A DNA stretch of 64,000 nucleotides from Rhodococcus spelaei (GTDB lineage Bacteria; Actinomycetota; Actinomycetes; Mycobacteriales; Mycobacteriaceae), in assembly GCF_006704125.1 (NCBI RefSeq), contig NZ_VIGH01000003.1, positions 186,001-250,000 on the forward strand, read 5' to 3'. The notes under the pieces were generated by a model. That model worked only from the letters and a program-made list of their open reading frames with translations, did not search any database and was not told the DNA's origin. Position numbers and translations under genes: made by a program. This document shows positions 18,778-28,668 of the stretch, piece by piece; position 1 is the first letter of the stretch; every line of letters begins with the position of its first letter.

Positions 18778-19234
18778 CCGTTTCCCGGCAGTGATCGAGG
18801 CCGACCTTCCCGTGGGGTCCGTCGTGACCTCCAGTGGTCGCGTCTCCTCGGTGCACCGCATCGGCGATCCGTACGACGATCTCCCGTTCAGCGTCGACGA
18901 GCTGGTGACGCTCGACGACGCGTTGACCGACGCGACCCGTTCGACCAAGGTGCGTTTCAACGCGTACATCGGACCGCTCGGTGAGGACCCCGCGACCGGC
19001 GTCGACGAGCTGTTCCCGAGCACCCCCGAGGCCGAGCGTTCGGTCCTCATCGCGGTGTCGCCGAACCAGCGCGCCGTCGAGGTCCGCTCCGGCAAGGCCG
19101 TCGCGGACCGGGTCACCGACCGCGTCGCGCAGCTCGGCGTGACCGCGGCCGTCTCCTCCTTCGGCGAGGCGAACCTGATCGACGGACTGGTCAGCGCCGT
19201 CCGCGTCATGAGCGCGGCCATCGTGGCCCGCTAG
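18764..19234 (+). CDS. DUF5130 family protein (Rv2468c-like)
   Basis: 156 residues; GTG 18764 follows GGAGG at 8-nt spacing and overlaps the preceding ctaJ-like gene by 14 bp, so the two are co-translated. The sequence begins with a GSVVTSSGRVSSVHRIGDPYDDLPFS segment and ends in an amphipathic VDRVAQLGV...VSAVRVMSAAIVAR helix region, with a central VLIAVSPNQRAVEVRSG resembling TPM-domain cores. No catalytic residues are recognised. The fixed linkage to a respiratory subunit (also Rv2468c's neighbourhood) hints at cell-envelope or oxidase assembly; function unknown. Confidence 0.8.
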   Translation: MAGGNRFPAVIEADLPVGSVVTSSGRVSSVHRIGDPYDDLPFSVDELVTLDDALTDATRSTKVRFNAYIGPLGEDPATGVDELFPSTPEAERSVLIAVSPNQRAVEVRSGKAVADRVTDRVAQLGVTAAVSSFGEANLIDGLVSAVRVMSAAIVAR

Positions 19235-19251
19235 CCGCCGCACCGACAACG

Positions 19252-19310
19252 AAGGGTGATGGTTCCCTTCATCCGGTCAGACCGGATGAAGGGAACCATC
19301 ACCCTTTTTC
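19252..19310. terminator. Long perfect-stem terminator between convergent DUF5130 gene and pepN
   Basis: A 26-bp perfectly paired stem (19252-19277 with 19281-19306) and a 3-nt loop (CAG), followed by TTT C on the plus strand. It ends transcription from the DUF5130 side. On the minus strand it lies after the pepN stop with a weaker T-tract, so it may act in both directions. The stem is unusually long for an intrinsic terminator. Confidence 0.85.
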
Positions 19311-19320
19311 GTGGCTGCTC

Positions 19321-21900
<2,580 letters not shown>

Positions 21901-21975
21901 GGGGGGACGCTCCTCGGGTTGGGGGACGGGTACTCGCGCTCTATCCCATCACGACGCGCGGACAGCCACGACCGC

Positions 21976-23211
21976 TCAGGCGCCGACCTCGCTCAGCGGC
22001 ACGGCGGGATCCGACAGCGCCGCCGGATCCACCGGGACCTTGGATGCGACAAGCGACTTCACTGCGTCGGTGACGTCCCAGACGTTGACGTTCATCCCGG
22101 CCAGTACCCGGTGGTCGACGTCCAGCCAGAACGCGACGAACTCGCGGCGGATCGCGTCCCCGCGGACGACGACTCGGACGTAGCTGCCTGGCGGCGCGTG
22201 CCCGACGTACTCCATGCCGAGGTCGTACTGGTCGGTGAAGAAGTACGGCAGGTTGGTGTACTCCTCGCTGCCGCCGAGCATCGTCGACGCCGCGACCGCG
22301 GGCTGGTTGAGCGCGTTCGCCCAGTGTTCGACGCGGATGCGGGCGCCCAGTACCGGATGCTGCTGCGCGGCAATGTCGCCGACCGCCACGATGTCGGGAT
22401 CGCTGCTGACCAGTCGGGCGTCGACCAGGACGCCGCCGTCGACGGCGAGCCCCGCCTGCTGCGCCAGTTCGACATTCGGCGCGGCACCGACCGCGACCAG
22501 CACCGCGTCCGCGGCCAGCACGTCGCCGGTGCCCAGGCGCACCCCGGTGGCCCGGCCCGCCTCGGTGGTGATCTCCTCGACCGTCGCGCTCACCCGCAGG
22601 TCCACGCCGTGCTCGCGGTGCAGTTCGGCGAACACGGTGCCCATCTCGGGGCCGAGCGAGCCGAGCAGCGGCAGCTCCGCAGCTTCGACGACGGTGACGG
22701 TGACGTCGTGCCCGCGCGCGGCCGCGGCGACCTCCATGCCGATCCAGCCGGCGCCGATCACCACCAGTCGCGAACCCGGGGTCAGCGCGGCGAGCAGTGC
22801 GTCGGACTCGTCGACGGTGCGCAGGTAGTGCACGCCCTCGGCGTCCGAACCGGGAATCGGCGGTCGCCTCGACCGGGACCCGGTGGCCAGGGCGAGCTTG
22901 TCGTAGCCGAGGGTCGAGCCGTCCGGCAGCGTCACCCGGTGCGCGGCGGCATCGAGGGCGGTGGCGGTGGTGCCGAGTCGCAGGTCCACATGGTGGTCGC
23001 GGTACCAGTCGCCGTGGTGCACGGTGAAGTCGGGCAGCGACTTGGTGCCGGCGAGATGTTCCTTCGACAGCGGCGGCCGCTCGTAGGGGAGGTGGTCCTC
23101 CTCGCTGAGCAGCACGATCTCGCCGTCGAAGTCCCGGTCGCGCAGACCCTCCGCGACCTTCGCTCCGGCGAGCCCGCCGCCGACGATGACGAACGTACGG
23201 TTCGGTGACAT
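21976..23211 (-). CDS. FAD-dependent NAD(P)H oxidoreductase, ferredoxin-reductase type
   Basis: 411 residues with two dinucleotide folds: FAD-binding VIVGGGLAGAKVAEGL at the N-terminus, NAD(P)-binding VVIGAGWIGMEVAAAA near 150, and the second FAD motif DPDIVAVGDIA near 270. A reductase C-terminal domain begins around 320 (VEHWANALNQ). PYERPPLSKE is typical of ferredoxin/rubredoxin reductases that pass electrons to P450 or Rieske systems. No ferredoxin or P450 gene is adjacent, so its partner is unknown. The ATG at 23211 faces the divergent DsbA-like gene across 144 bp. Confidence 0.87.
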   Translation of the reverse strand: MSPNRTFVIVGGGLAGAKVAEGLRDRDFDGEIVLLSEEDHLPYERPPLSKEHLAGTKSLPDFTVHHGDWYRDHHVDLRLGTTATALDAAAHRVTLPDGSTLGYDKLALATGSRSRRPPIPGSDAEGVHYLRTVDESDALLAALTPGSRLVVIGAGWIGMEVAAAARGHDVTVTVVEAAELPLLGSLGPEMGTVFAELHREHGVDLRVSATVEEITTEAGRATGVRLGTGDVLAADAVLVAVGAAPNVELAQQAGLAVDGGVLVDARLVSSDPDIVAVGDIAAQQHPVLGARIRVEHWANALNQPAVAASTMLGGSEEYTNLPYFFTDQYDLGMEYVGHAPPGSYVRVVVRGDAIRREFVAFWLDVDHRVLAGMNVNVWDVTDAVKSLVASKVPVDPAALSDPAVPLSEVGA

Positions 23212-23355
23212 CTGCCACGCTCCGTTCCCGGGGGTCTCGTATCGTCGACGGTACTGCCCCGCACCCGCCCCGGGAAGCTATCGCGAGCCTCCGTGGTTGT
23301 CGTGTGACGAGGAGCCGAAATTCGTTCCGCTGACCCGACCGATGGAGAGCGCCAA

Positions 23356-23973
23356 GTGACTGAGACGACGAAGGACACCGCAGACTTCTGGTTCGACCCG
23401 CTGTGCCCGTGGTGCTGGATCACCTCGCGCTGGATCCTGGAGGTCGAGAAGGTCCGCGACATCGAGGCCAACTTTCACGTGATGAGCCTGGCCGTGCTGA
23501 ACGAGGGCAAGGACGACCTGCCCGAGCAGTACCGCGAGTTGCTGGAGAAGGCCTGGGGCCCGGTCCGCGTGGCGATCGCCGCGGCGAAGGACCACGGTGA
23601 CGAGGTGCTGCTGCCGCTGTACACCGCGATGGGCACTCGCATTCACGACCAGGGCAACAAGGACCTGCCCGCCGTGATCTCGGAGGCGCTGGCGGAGGTG
23701 GGCCTGCCGGCCGACCTGGCGTCCGCGGCCGACACCGACGTCCACGACCAGGAGTTGCGGACCAGCCACAAGGCCGGCATGGATGCGGTCGGCCCCGACG
23801 TCGGTACGCCGACCATCCACGTCAACGGCGTCGCGTTCTTCGGCCCCGTCCTCTCGCGGATCCCGCGCGGCGAGGATGCCGGCCGGGTGTGGGACGGAAC
23901 GGTCGCCCTGGCCTCGTACCCGCACTTCTTCGAGCTCAAGCGCAGCCGCACCGAGGACCCGTCCTTCGAATGA
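23356..23973 (+). CDS. DsbA-family mycothiol-dependent reductase (Rv2466c-like)
   Basis: 205 residues with a thioredoxin fold and CPWC active site at 17-20 ([10 protein letters not shown]), cis-Pro in [10 protein letters not shown], and a helical insertion between. Rv2466c, which shares this motif and position, is a cytosolic mycothiol-dependent reductase that activates nitro-prodrugs and is induced by thiol stress. No signal peptide, so it is not an oxidative-folding DsbA. GTG 23356 with GGAGAG upstream is the start. It is expressed away from the divergent flavoprotein. Confidence 0.9.
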   Translation: MTETTKDTADFWFDPLCPWCWITSRWILEVEKVRDIEANFHVMSLAVLNEGKDDLPEQYRELLEKAWGPVRVAIAAAKDHGDEVLLPLYTAMGTRIHDQGNKDLPAVISEALAEVGLPADLASAADTDVHDQELRTSHKAGMDAVGPDVGTPTIHVNGVAFFGPVLSRIPRGEDAGRVWDGTVALASYPHFFELKRSRTEDPSFE

Positions 23974-23985
23974 TGCGCTGACGCG

Positions 23986-24031
23986 CAGTGGTGCGGATAC
24001 GGCGTTCCTGCACTCCGTGTCCGCACCACTG
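23986..24031 (+). terminator. Hairpin after the DsbA-like gene
   Basis: CAGTGGTGCGGATACG (23986-24001) pairs with CGTGTCCGCACCACTG (24016-24031) with one mismatch and a 14-nt loop, 12 nt after the stop. There is no T-run, as is common for GC-rich actinobacterial terminators. Confidence 0.6.
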
Positions 24032-24079
24032 CTGCCTACGGCAGCATCAGGATCCGAGATCGCCGCACTCGAGCATGCT

Positions 24080-24217
24080 GTGAGCGTGCATCCCGGGCGG
24101 CTGCCCGACTGGCTGCCACGATTCGTCGTGATGATCGAGTACGCCGCGTCCCAGGGCTGGGTCGACGGGCACAACCGGCGGGTGCGCGCCCACCGTGAGC
24201 GGGCCGGCCGCGACTAG
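24080..24217 (+). CDS. Possible small protein of unknown function (45 aa)
   Basis: An open frame from GTG 24080 with the well-mixed peptide PGRLPDWLPRFVVMIEY and WVDGHNRRVRAHRER. Aromatic and basic residues are spread as in real small proteins, but there is no clear ribosome-binding site. It sits between a hairpin and the convergent M48 protease gene, whose stop is 1 bp beyond. It could be the remnant of a longer gene. Weak call. Confidence 0.3.
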   Translation: MSVHPGRLPDWLPRFVVMIEYAASQGWVDGHNRRVRAHRERAGRD

Positions 24218-24218
24218 T

Positions 24219-25100
24219 TCAGGGCCGGAAGAACAGTCGGCCGTGCCGCGAGCGGTCCCGCAACGCGTGCGCCCGCCAGGTCAACACGGGGTGCCCGGCC
24301 AGCAGGTTGACCAGCCAGGGGAAGAATCCGCGCTCGGTGACGGCCCGGTCGGCCATCTCGTGGAAGCCCACCAGGTTCATCAGGTACTTGCCCGCGCCGA
24401 GGACACCGATCGCCCCGACCGCTCCGTCGGGGCGATTGCAGAGACCGTGGTTGTCGGCGGTGTACTCCTGCGCCCGCGAGAGCGACGAGCCGAGTCCCGG
24501 GACGTAGTTCGACGCGAACATGCCGAGCTGACGCCAGTACGAGGCGTGGCCCGCGGCGATGTGCCCGACCTCGTGGCCGACGATGAACGCGAGCGCGTCC
24601 GGGTTGCGCGCGTGACCGCCGATCTCGAACAGGTCGCTGTAGACCACGACGTACCGGCGGAACCCGTGACCGGACGCGAACGCGTTGATCCGACCATTGC
24701 CCAGCACCACGTAGCCGTCGGGCACCTCACGCATGCCGAACCGTGCCGCCGCCTCGACCAGCATCCGGTAGCCGTCGGGAAACTGGGTGGGCGTCATCTT
24801 CACGCCGTTGACCCGCTGGGACGCGTACATCTGCCCACGTGCCAGGAACACGACCGCGGGGGCGAGCAGGAGCAGGACCACCCAGTAGTCGAGCCTGCCG
24901 AGGAGTAGCAGCGCGATCGCCGTCAGATAGGCGAGGGCGGTCACGGTGACCGACACGACAAGCAGTGCGATCTCGAACCGGTGCCGCGCCGGCATGCCCC
25001 ACGGGGAGAGGCCGCGCGGTGGAAATGCCTGCGGCGGAGGGAACCCCGGCGACGTGACGGGTGGCACAGGGTGCGCCGTGACCGGTGAGAACTGCTCCAT
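24219..25100 (-). CDS. M48 family zinc metalloprotease, membrane-bound
   Basis: 293 residues from ATG 25100. A Pro-rich cytoplasmic N-terminus is followed by two transmembrane segments (about 40-85: EIALLVVSVTVTALAYLTAI and WVVLLLLAPAVVFLA), then a peptidase domain with HEVGH (metal ligands plus catalytic Glu, in FIVGHEVGHIAAGH) and a downstream Glu ligand in AQEYTADNHG. The layout resembles HtpX/M48 proteases that clear damaged membrane proteins. No strong Shine-Dalgarno was seen, and an upstream ATG at 25127 would add nine residues. Divergent from rpiB. Confidence 0.85.
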   Translation of the reverse strand: MEQFSPVTAHPVPPVTSPGFPPPQAFPPRGLSPWGMPARHRFEIALLVVSVTVTALAYLTAIALLLLGRLDYWVVLLLLAPAVVFLARGQMYASQRVNGVKMTPTQFPDGYRMLVEAAARFGMREVPDGYVVLGNGRINAFASGHGFRRYVVVYSDLFEIGGHARNPDALAFIVGHEVGHIAAGHASYWRQLGMFASNYVPGLGSSLSRAQEYTADNHGLCNRPDGAVGAIGVLGAGKYLMNLVGFHEMADRAVTERGFFPWLVNLLAGHPVLTWRAHALRDRSRHGRLFFRP

Positions 25101-25158
25101 GGGAACAGACTGTAGGCGTGGGCGCATGCCGTCCGCGGGTCGGTCGGAGGTGGTCTGA

Positions 25159-25164
25159 CAGAAT
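25159..25164 (+). promoter_or_regulatory. -10 element of a probable leaderless rpiB transcript
   Basis: CAGAAT ends 6 nt before the rpiB ATG and no Shine-Dalgarno is present (TGGCAC). Weaker match to TANNNT than the other leaderless candidates in this window. Confidence 0.35.
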
Positions 25165-25170
25165 TGGCAC

Positions 25171-25644
25171 ATGCGCGTATACCTAGGTGCCGACCACGCT
25201 GGCTTCGAACTCAAGAATCTGATCAAGGACCACCTCGTCGCGAACGGCCACGAGGCGGTCGACTGCGGCGCCCACGAGTACGACGCGCTCGACGACTACC
25301 CGGCGTTCTGCGTCGAGGCGGCGCGCCGGACCGTGGCGGACGACGGCAGCCTCGGCATCGTGCTCGGCGGCAGCGGCAACGGCGAGCAGATCGCGGCGAA
25401 CAAGGTGCCCGGCGCCCGCTGCGCTCTGGCCTGGAGCGTCGAGACCGCGCAGCTCGCGCGCCAGCACAACAAGGCTCAGCTGATCGGCATCGGCGGGCGC
25501 ATGCACTCCACGGAGGAGGCGCTCGCGATCGTGGACGCGTTCCTCGAGACCCCGTGGTCGGGCGAGGAGCGGCACCAGCGCCGCATCGACATCCTCTCCG
25601 AGTACGAGCGCACCGGCGTCCCGCCCGCGCTGCCCGAGGCCTGA
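25171..25644 (+). CDS. rpiB: Ribose-5-phosphate isomerase B
   Basis: 157 residues, LacA/RpiB family: MRVYLGADHAGFELK at the start and GGSGNGEQIAANK in the active site. As in the M. tuberculosis enzyme, the catalytic Cys of the E. coli type is absent and the Ser/Glu of GSGNGEQ is expected to do proton transfer. It interconverts ribose-5-phosphate and ribulose-5-phosphate in the pentose phosphate pathway. The next gene's GTG directly follows its TGA, so rpiB and the glycosylase gene are co-transcribed. Confidence 0.95.
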   Translation: MRVYLGADHAGFELKNLIKDHLVANGHEAVDCGAHEYDALDDYPAFCVEAARRTVADDGSLGIVLGGSGNGEQIAANKVPGARCALAWSVETAQLARQHNKAQLIGIGGRMHSTEEALAIVDAFLETPWSGEERHQRRIDILSEYERTGVPPALPEA

Positions 25645-26442
25645 GTGCCCGAGGGGCACACCCTCCATCGACTCGCACGGGAGCACCAGCGACACTTCGC
25701 CGGTGCTCCCGTCCGCGTCTCCAGCCCGCAGGGTCGGTTCGAGGCGGGCGCAGCACTGGTCGACGGGGCGGTGCTGGTGACGGCCGAGGCCTGGGGCAAA
25801 CACCTACTGCACCACTACGACAACGGGCGCGTCGTGCACGTGCACCTCGGGCTGTATGGCAAGTTCACCGACCTGCCGCTGCCGATGGGCGTGCCGGTCG
25901 GGCAGGTACGGATGCGGATGGTCGGTGCCGAGATCGGTACCGACCTGCGCGGCCCGACCGCCTGTGAGATCTACGACGAGCCGCAACTGACCGCGCTGGA
26001 GAACCGTCTCGGACCGGACCCGCTGCGGCCCGACGCCGACCCCGACCGTGCGTGGCGCCGAATCTCCAAGTCCCAGACCGTGATCGGTGCGCTACTGATG
26101 GACCAGGCGGTGCTGGCCGGGGTGGGCAATGTGTACCGGGCGGAAGTGCTGTTCCGGCACGGCATCGACCCGGAGCGTCCCGGCAAACGGGTCAGCCGGT
26201 CCGAATGGGACGCCGTCTGGGCGGATCTGGTCGAACTGATGGCGATCGGTGTCGACGCCGGGGTGATGCACGTGGTGCGGCCCGAGCACGACACCGGCGC
26301 GCCGTCGTATGCGGTGGACCGGCCGCGGACCTACGTCTACCGCCGTGCAGGGGAGCCCTGCCGAGTGTGCGGCACGCCGGTCCTGCACTCGGTCATGAAG
26401 GCGCGCAACCTCTTCTGGTGTCCCACCTGTCAGGCGTCCTGA
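25645..26442 (+). CDS. nei: Formamidopyrimidine-DNA glycosylase/endonuclease VIII family (Nei, Rv2464c-like)
   Basis: 265 residues beginning PEGHT after the initiator, so the catalytic Pro2 and Glu3 are present. The helix-two-turn-helix lies around DQAVLAGVGNVYRAEVLF, and the C-terminal zinc finger has two CxxC pairs (CRVCG, CPTC). The enzyme excises oxidised bases and nicks the strand by beta/delta-elimination. GTG 25645 abuts the rpiB stop with no gap, so translation is coupled. A hairpin terminator follows 30 bp after the stop. Confidence 0.93.
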   Translation: MPEGHTLHRLAREHQRHFAGAPVRVSSPQGRFEAGAALVDGAVLVTAEAWGKHLLHHYDNGRVVHVHLGLYGKFTDLPLPMGVPVGQVRMRMVGAEIGTDLRGPTACEIYDEPQLTALENRLGPDPLRPDADPDRAWRRISKSQTVIGALLMDQAVLAGVGNVYRAEVLFRHGIDPERPGKRVSRSEWDAVWADLVELMAIGVDAGVMHVVRPEHDTGAPSYAVDRPRTYVYRRAGEPCRVCGTPVLHSVMKARNLFWCPTCQAS

Positions 26443-26472
26443 CGCACGCGCGACGCGCAGGGCGAACGGAAA

Positions 26473-26498
26473 CGGCCCGGGTCGAATGACCCGGGCCG
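26473..26498. terminator. Terminator hairpin between convergent nei and the Gly/Asp-rich membrane protein gene
   Basis: An 11-bp perfect stem (CGGCCCGGGTC with GACCCGGGCCG) around a GAAT loop, 30 bp after the nei stop and 15 bp after the convergent gene's stop. No T-run; likely serves both genes. Confidence 0.75.
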
Positions 26499-26513
26499 CA
26501 TCAGGTTCGTGAC

Positions 26514-27326
26514 TCAGAAGTCGAAGTCGCCGAATCCGCCGCCGTCGAATCCACCGCCGTCGAACCCGCCGTCACCCATTGCGCCGTAGTCGGTGTCGCC
26601 GCCCATGTCGCCCATGTCGCCCATATCGCCGCCCTGATCGCCCATGTCTCCGCCGGCCGCGTCCAGGCCGTCCTGGTAACCGTCGCCGTAGCCGTTCTCG
26701 AAGGCCTGCGCGTCGTACCCGACACCGGACATGCCGCTGAACATCGCGGAGAACAGCAGCATCGAGCCGACACCCCAGGCGCCGGCCACCAGTGCGGGCT
26801 TCCACCACGGTTCGGAGTACCACCCGGCCGGGACCGGCCGACCTGCGACGCGACCGCCGGGGTAGTAGTTCGGGGTCTGCGCCGACGGGTTCGGCGATGC
26901 CGAGACCTGACGCCCCTCGAACTCGATGTCACGGTTCTCGGTGACCTCGCCCGCAGACTTCTGGCCGTCGATGCTGGGCACCTCGGGACCGGGGTCCATG
27001 CCCATCGCGGTGCGGGCGGCGCGGATGTAGTAGAGGCCCTCGAGCGCGGTCTGCTTGGCCAGCCGTGCCTGGGCGGGGGTGCCTGCCTGCTCGATCTGCG
27101 AGCCGGCCGCGGTGTACCGCTCGGAGGCGTCGGCCAGCGCCTGCTTGGAGGCGGTGTCGGTGCCGGTCAGGTTGTACACCTGCCCGCCGAGGCGCTCGAT
27201 CGCCTGCCGGGCGTCCGCCTTCGCGTCCTCGAGTTGGTGAGCGGTGTTGCCGACCGACTTCCTCTGGCTCTTCATGACCAGAAAGACGACGGCGGCGATG
27301 ATCACAAGGATCAGAAGGAGTTCCAC
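26514..27326 (-). CDS. Membrane protein with Gly/Asp/Met-rich repetitive C-terminal tail, unknown function
   Basis: 270 residues from GTG 27326 (AGGAAGG about 7 nt upstream). The order is a short N-terminal transmembrane anchor (LLLILVIIAAVVFLVM), a helical stretch of about 25-120 rich in Ala/Gln/Lys (possible coiled coil), a Pro-rich linker, and a second hydrophobic segment near 185-205 (PALVAGAWGVGSMLLFSAMF). The tail of about 55 residues contains GDMGDMGDMGG and GGGFDGGGFGDFDF. Tails of this kind occur in several bacterial membrane proteins of unknown role. The SOS box near dinB lies about 94 bp upstream of this divergent gene. Confidence 0.75.
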   Translation of the reverse strand: MELLLILVIIAAVVFLVMKSQRKSVGNTAHQLEDAKADARQAIERLGGQVYNLTGTDTASKQALADASERYTAAGSQIEQAGTPAQARLAKQTALEGLYYIRAARTAMGMDPGPEVPSIDGQKSAGEVTENRDIEFEGRQVSASPNPSAQTPNYYPGGRVAGRPVPAGWYSEPWWKPALVAGAWGVGSMLLFSAMFSGMSGVGYDAQAFENGYGDGYQDGLDAAGGDMGDQGGDMGDMGDMGGDTDYGAMGDGGFDGGGFDGGGFGDFDF

Positions 27327-27419
27327 AGGAGACCTTCCTGAAGGGACAAACCGGACACCTGTCAGTTTACCGGGATTTGCGGCGGGCTCCCCGGGGGTGG
27401 ACCGTGTCGGTGGCCGATG

Positions 27420-27433
27420 CGAACATATGTTCG
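27420..27433. promoter_or_regulatory. LexA (SOS) box at the dinB start
   Basis: CGAACATATGTTCG is a perfect palindrome and matches the mycobacterial/rhodococcal LexA consensus core CGAAC-N4-GTTCG. It overlaps the first codons of dinB (ATG at 27427) and lies about 94 bp upstream of the divergent membrane-protein gene. LexA bound here would block initiation of dinB transcription. Confidence 0.8.
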
Positions 27434-28668
27434 TGTCCACATTCGAGCGGCCTACCGCAGGAGAGGCGACGATCCTGCATGCCGACCTCGACGCGTTCTA
27501 TGCCTCCGTCGAGCAGCGTGACGACCCGTCCTTGCGGGGCAGACCGGTGATCGTCGGCGGTGGGGTGGTCCTGGCGGCCAGCTATGAGGCGAAGGCGTAC
27601 GGGGTCCGGACCGCCAGCGGTGGTGCGCAGGCACTCCGGCTGTGTCCGCACGCGGTGGTCGTGCGACCGCGCATGTCCGCGTACGCCGAGGCCAGCCGGG
27701 CCGTGTTCGAGGTGTTCCGCGACACCACCCCGCTGGTCGAGGGCATCTCGATCGACGAGGCGTTCCTCGATGTCGGAGGACTGTCACGGCTCGCGGGTAG
27801 TCCCGTCGAGATCGCCACCCGGCTGCGCCGCGAGGTACGCGAGCAGGTCGGGCTGCCGATCACGGTCGGGATCGCCCGGACCAAGTTCCTCGCGAAGGTG
27901 GCCAGCGCGGTCGGCAAGCCCGACGGGCTGCTGCTGGTCCCGCCCGACCGCGAGCTCGCGTTCCTGCATCCGCTGCCGGTCGAACGGTTGTGGGGCGTAG
28001 GCAAGGTCACCTCCGGCAAGCTCCACGCTTACGGCATCGACACCGTGGGCCAGATGGCGACCCTGCCCGAGCGGGAACTTGCAGCCGTCGTCGGCCAGGC
28101 CGCAGGCAGGCATCTGCACGCACTCGCTTGGGCGCGCGATCCGCGGCGGGTGCAGACGACGGGGCGGCGGCGCTCGATCGGTGCCCAGCACGCACTCGGG
28201 CGCAGGCCGCGGTCCTTCGAGGAGATCGACGCCACTCTCGCCGGACTGGTCGATCGTGTCGCCGGGCGGCTACGCCGGGCCGGGCGGGTGTGCCGCACCG
28301 TGGTGCTGCGGCTGCGCTTCGACGACTTCACTCGCGCCACCCGCTCGCACACGCTGGTCCAGGCCACCGCGCGCACCGAGGTGATCCTCGTCGCGGTGCG
28401 GACGCTGCTGGCCGATGCCAGGCCGATCATCGCGGACGGAGGGTTGACCCTCGTCGGCGTCGCGCTGACCAACCTCGACGAGATGGGCGGCGAGCAACTG
28501 TCGCTGCCGTTCGAGCCGGACACCGGGGTCACCGCCGAGGTGCCCCACGGTGTCCGGCTCGACGGCGCGCTCGATGCCGTGCGGGACCGATTCGGTCCGG
28601 TCGCGGTCACGCGCGCCGCACTGCTCGGGAAGGATCGCGGCGAGAGCCTGCCGATCCTGCCGGACTAG
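27427..28668 (+). CDS. dinB: DNA polymerase IV (Y family)
   Basis: 413 residues from ATG 27427; GTG 27433 two codons later is equally possible. The Y-family palm has HADLDAFYASVEQ and SIDEAFLDV with the metal-binding acidic residues, followed by a helix-hairpin-helix (LWGVGKVTSGKLHAYG) and little-finger domain. QLSLPF near residue 357 resembles a beta-clamp-binding motif. The enzyme performs translesion synthesis. Because the LexA box covers the start, the message must begin inside or just after it, suggesting a leaderless or very short-leader transcript under SOS control. It ends in a 4-bp CTAG convergent overlap with the flavoprotein gene. Confidence 0.93.
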   Translation: MFVSTFERPTAGEATILHADLDAFYASVEQRDDPSLRGRPVIVGGGVVLAASYEAKAYGVRTASGGAQALRLCPHAVVVRPRMSAYAEASRAVFEVFRDTTPLVEGISIDEAFLDVGGLSRLAGSPVEIATRLRREVREQVGLPITVGIARTKFLAKVASAVGKPDGLLLVPPDRELAFLHPLPVERLWGVGKVTSGKLHAYGIDTVGQMATLPERELAAVVGQAAGRHLHALAWARDPRRVQTTGRRRSIGAQHALGRRPRSFEEIDATLAGLVDRVAGRLRRAGRVCRTVVLRLRFDDFTRATRSHTLVQATARTEVILVAVRTLLADARPIIADGGLTLVGVALTNLDEMGGEQLSLPFEPDTGVTAEVPHGVRLDGALDAVRDRFGPVAVTRAALLGKDRGESLPILPD

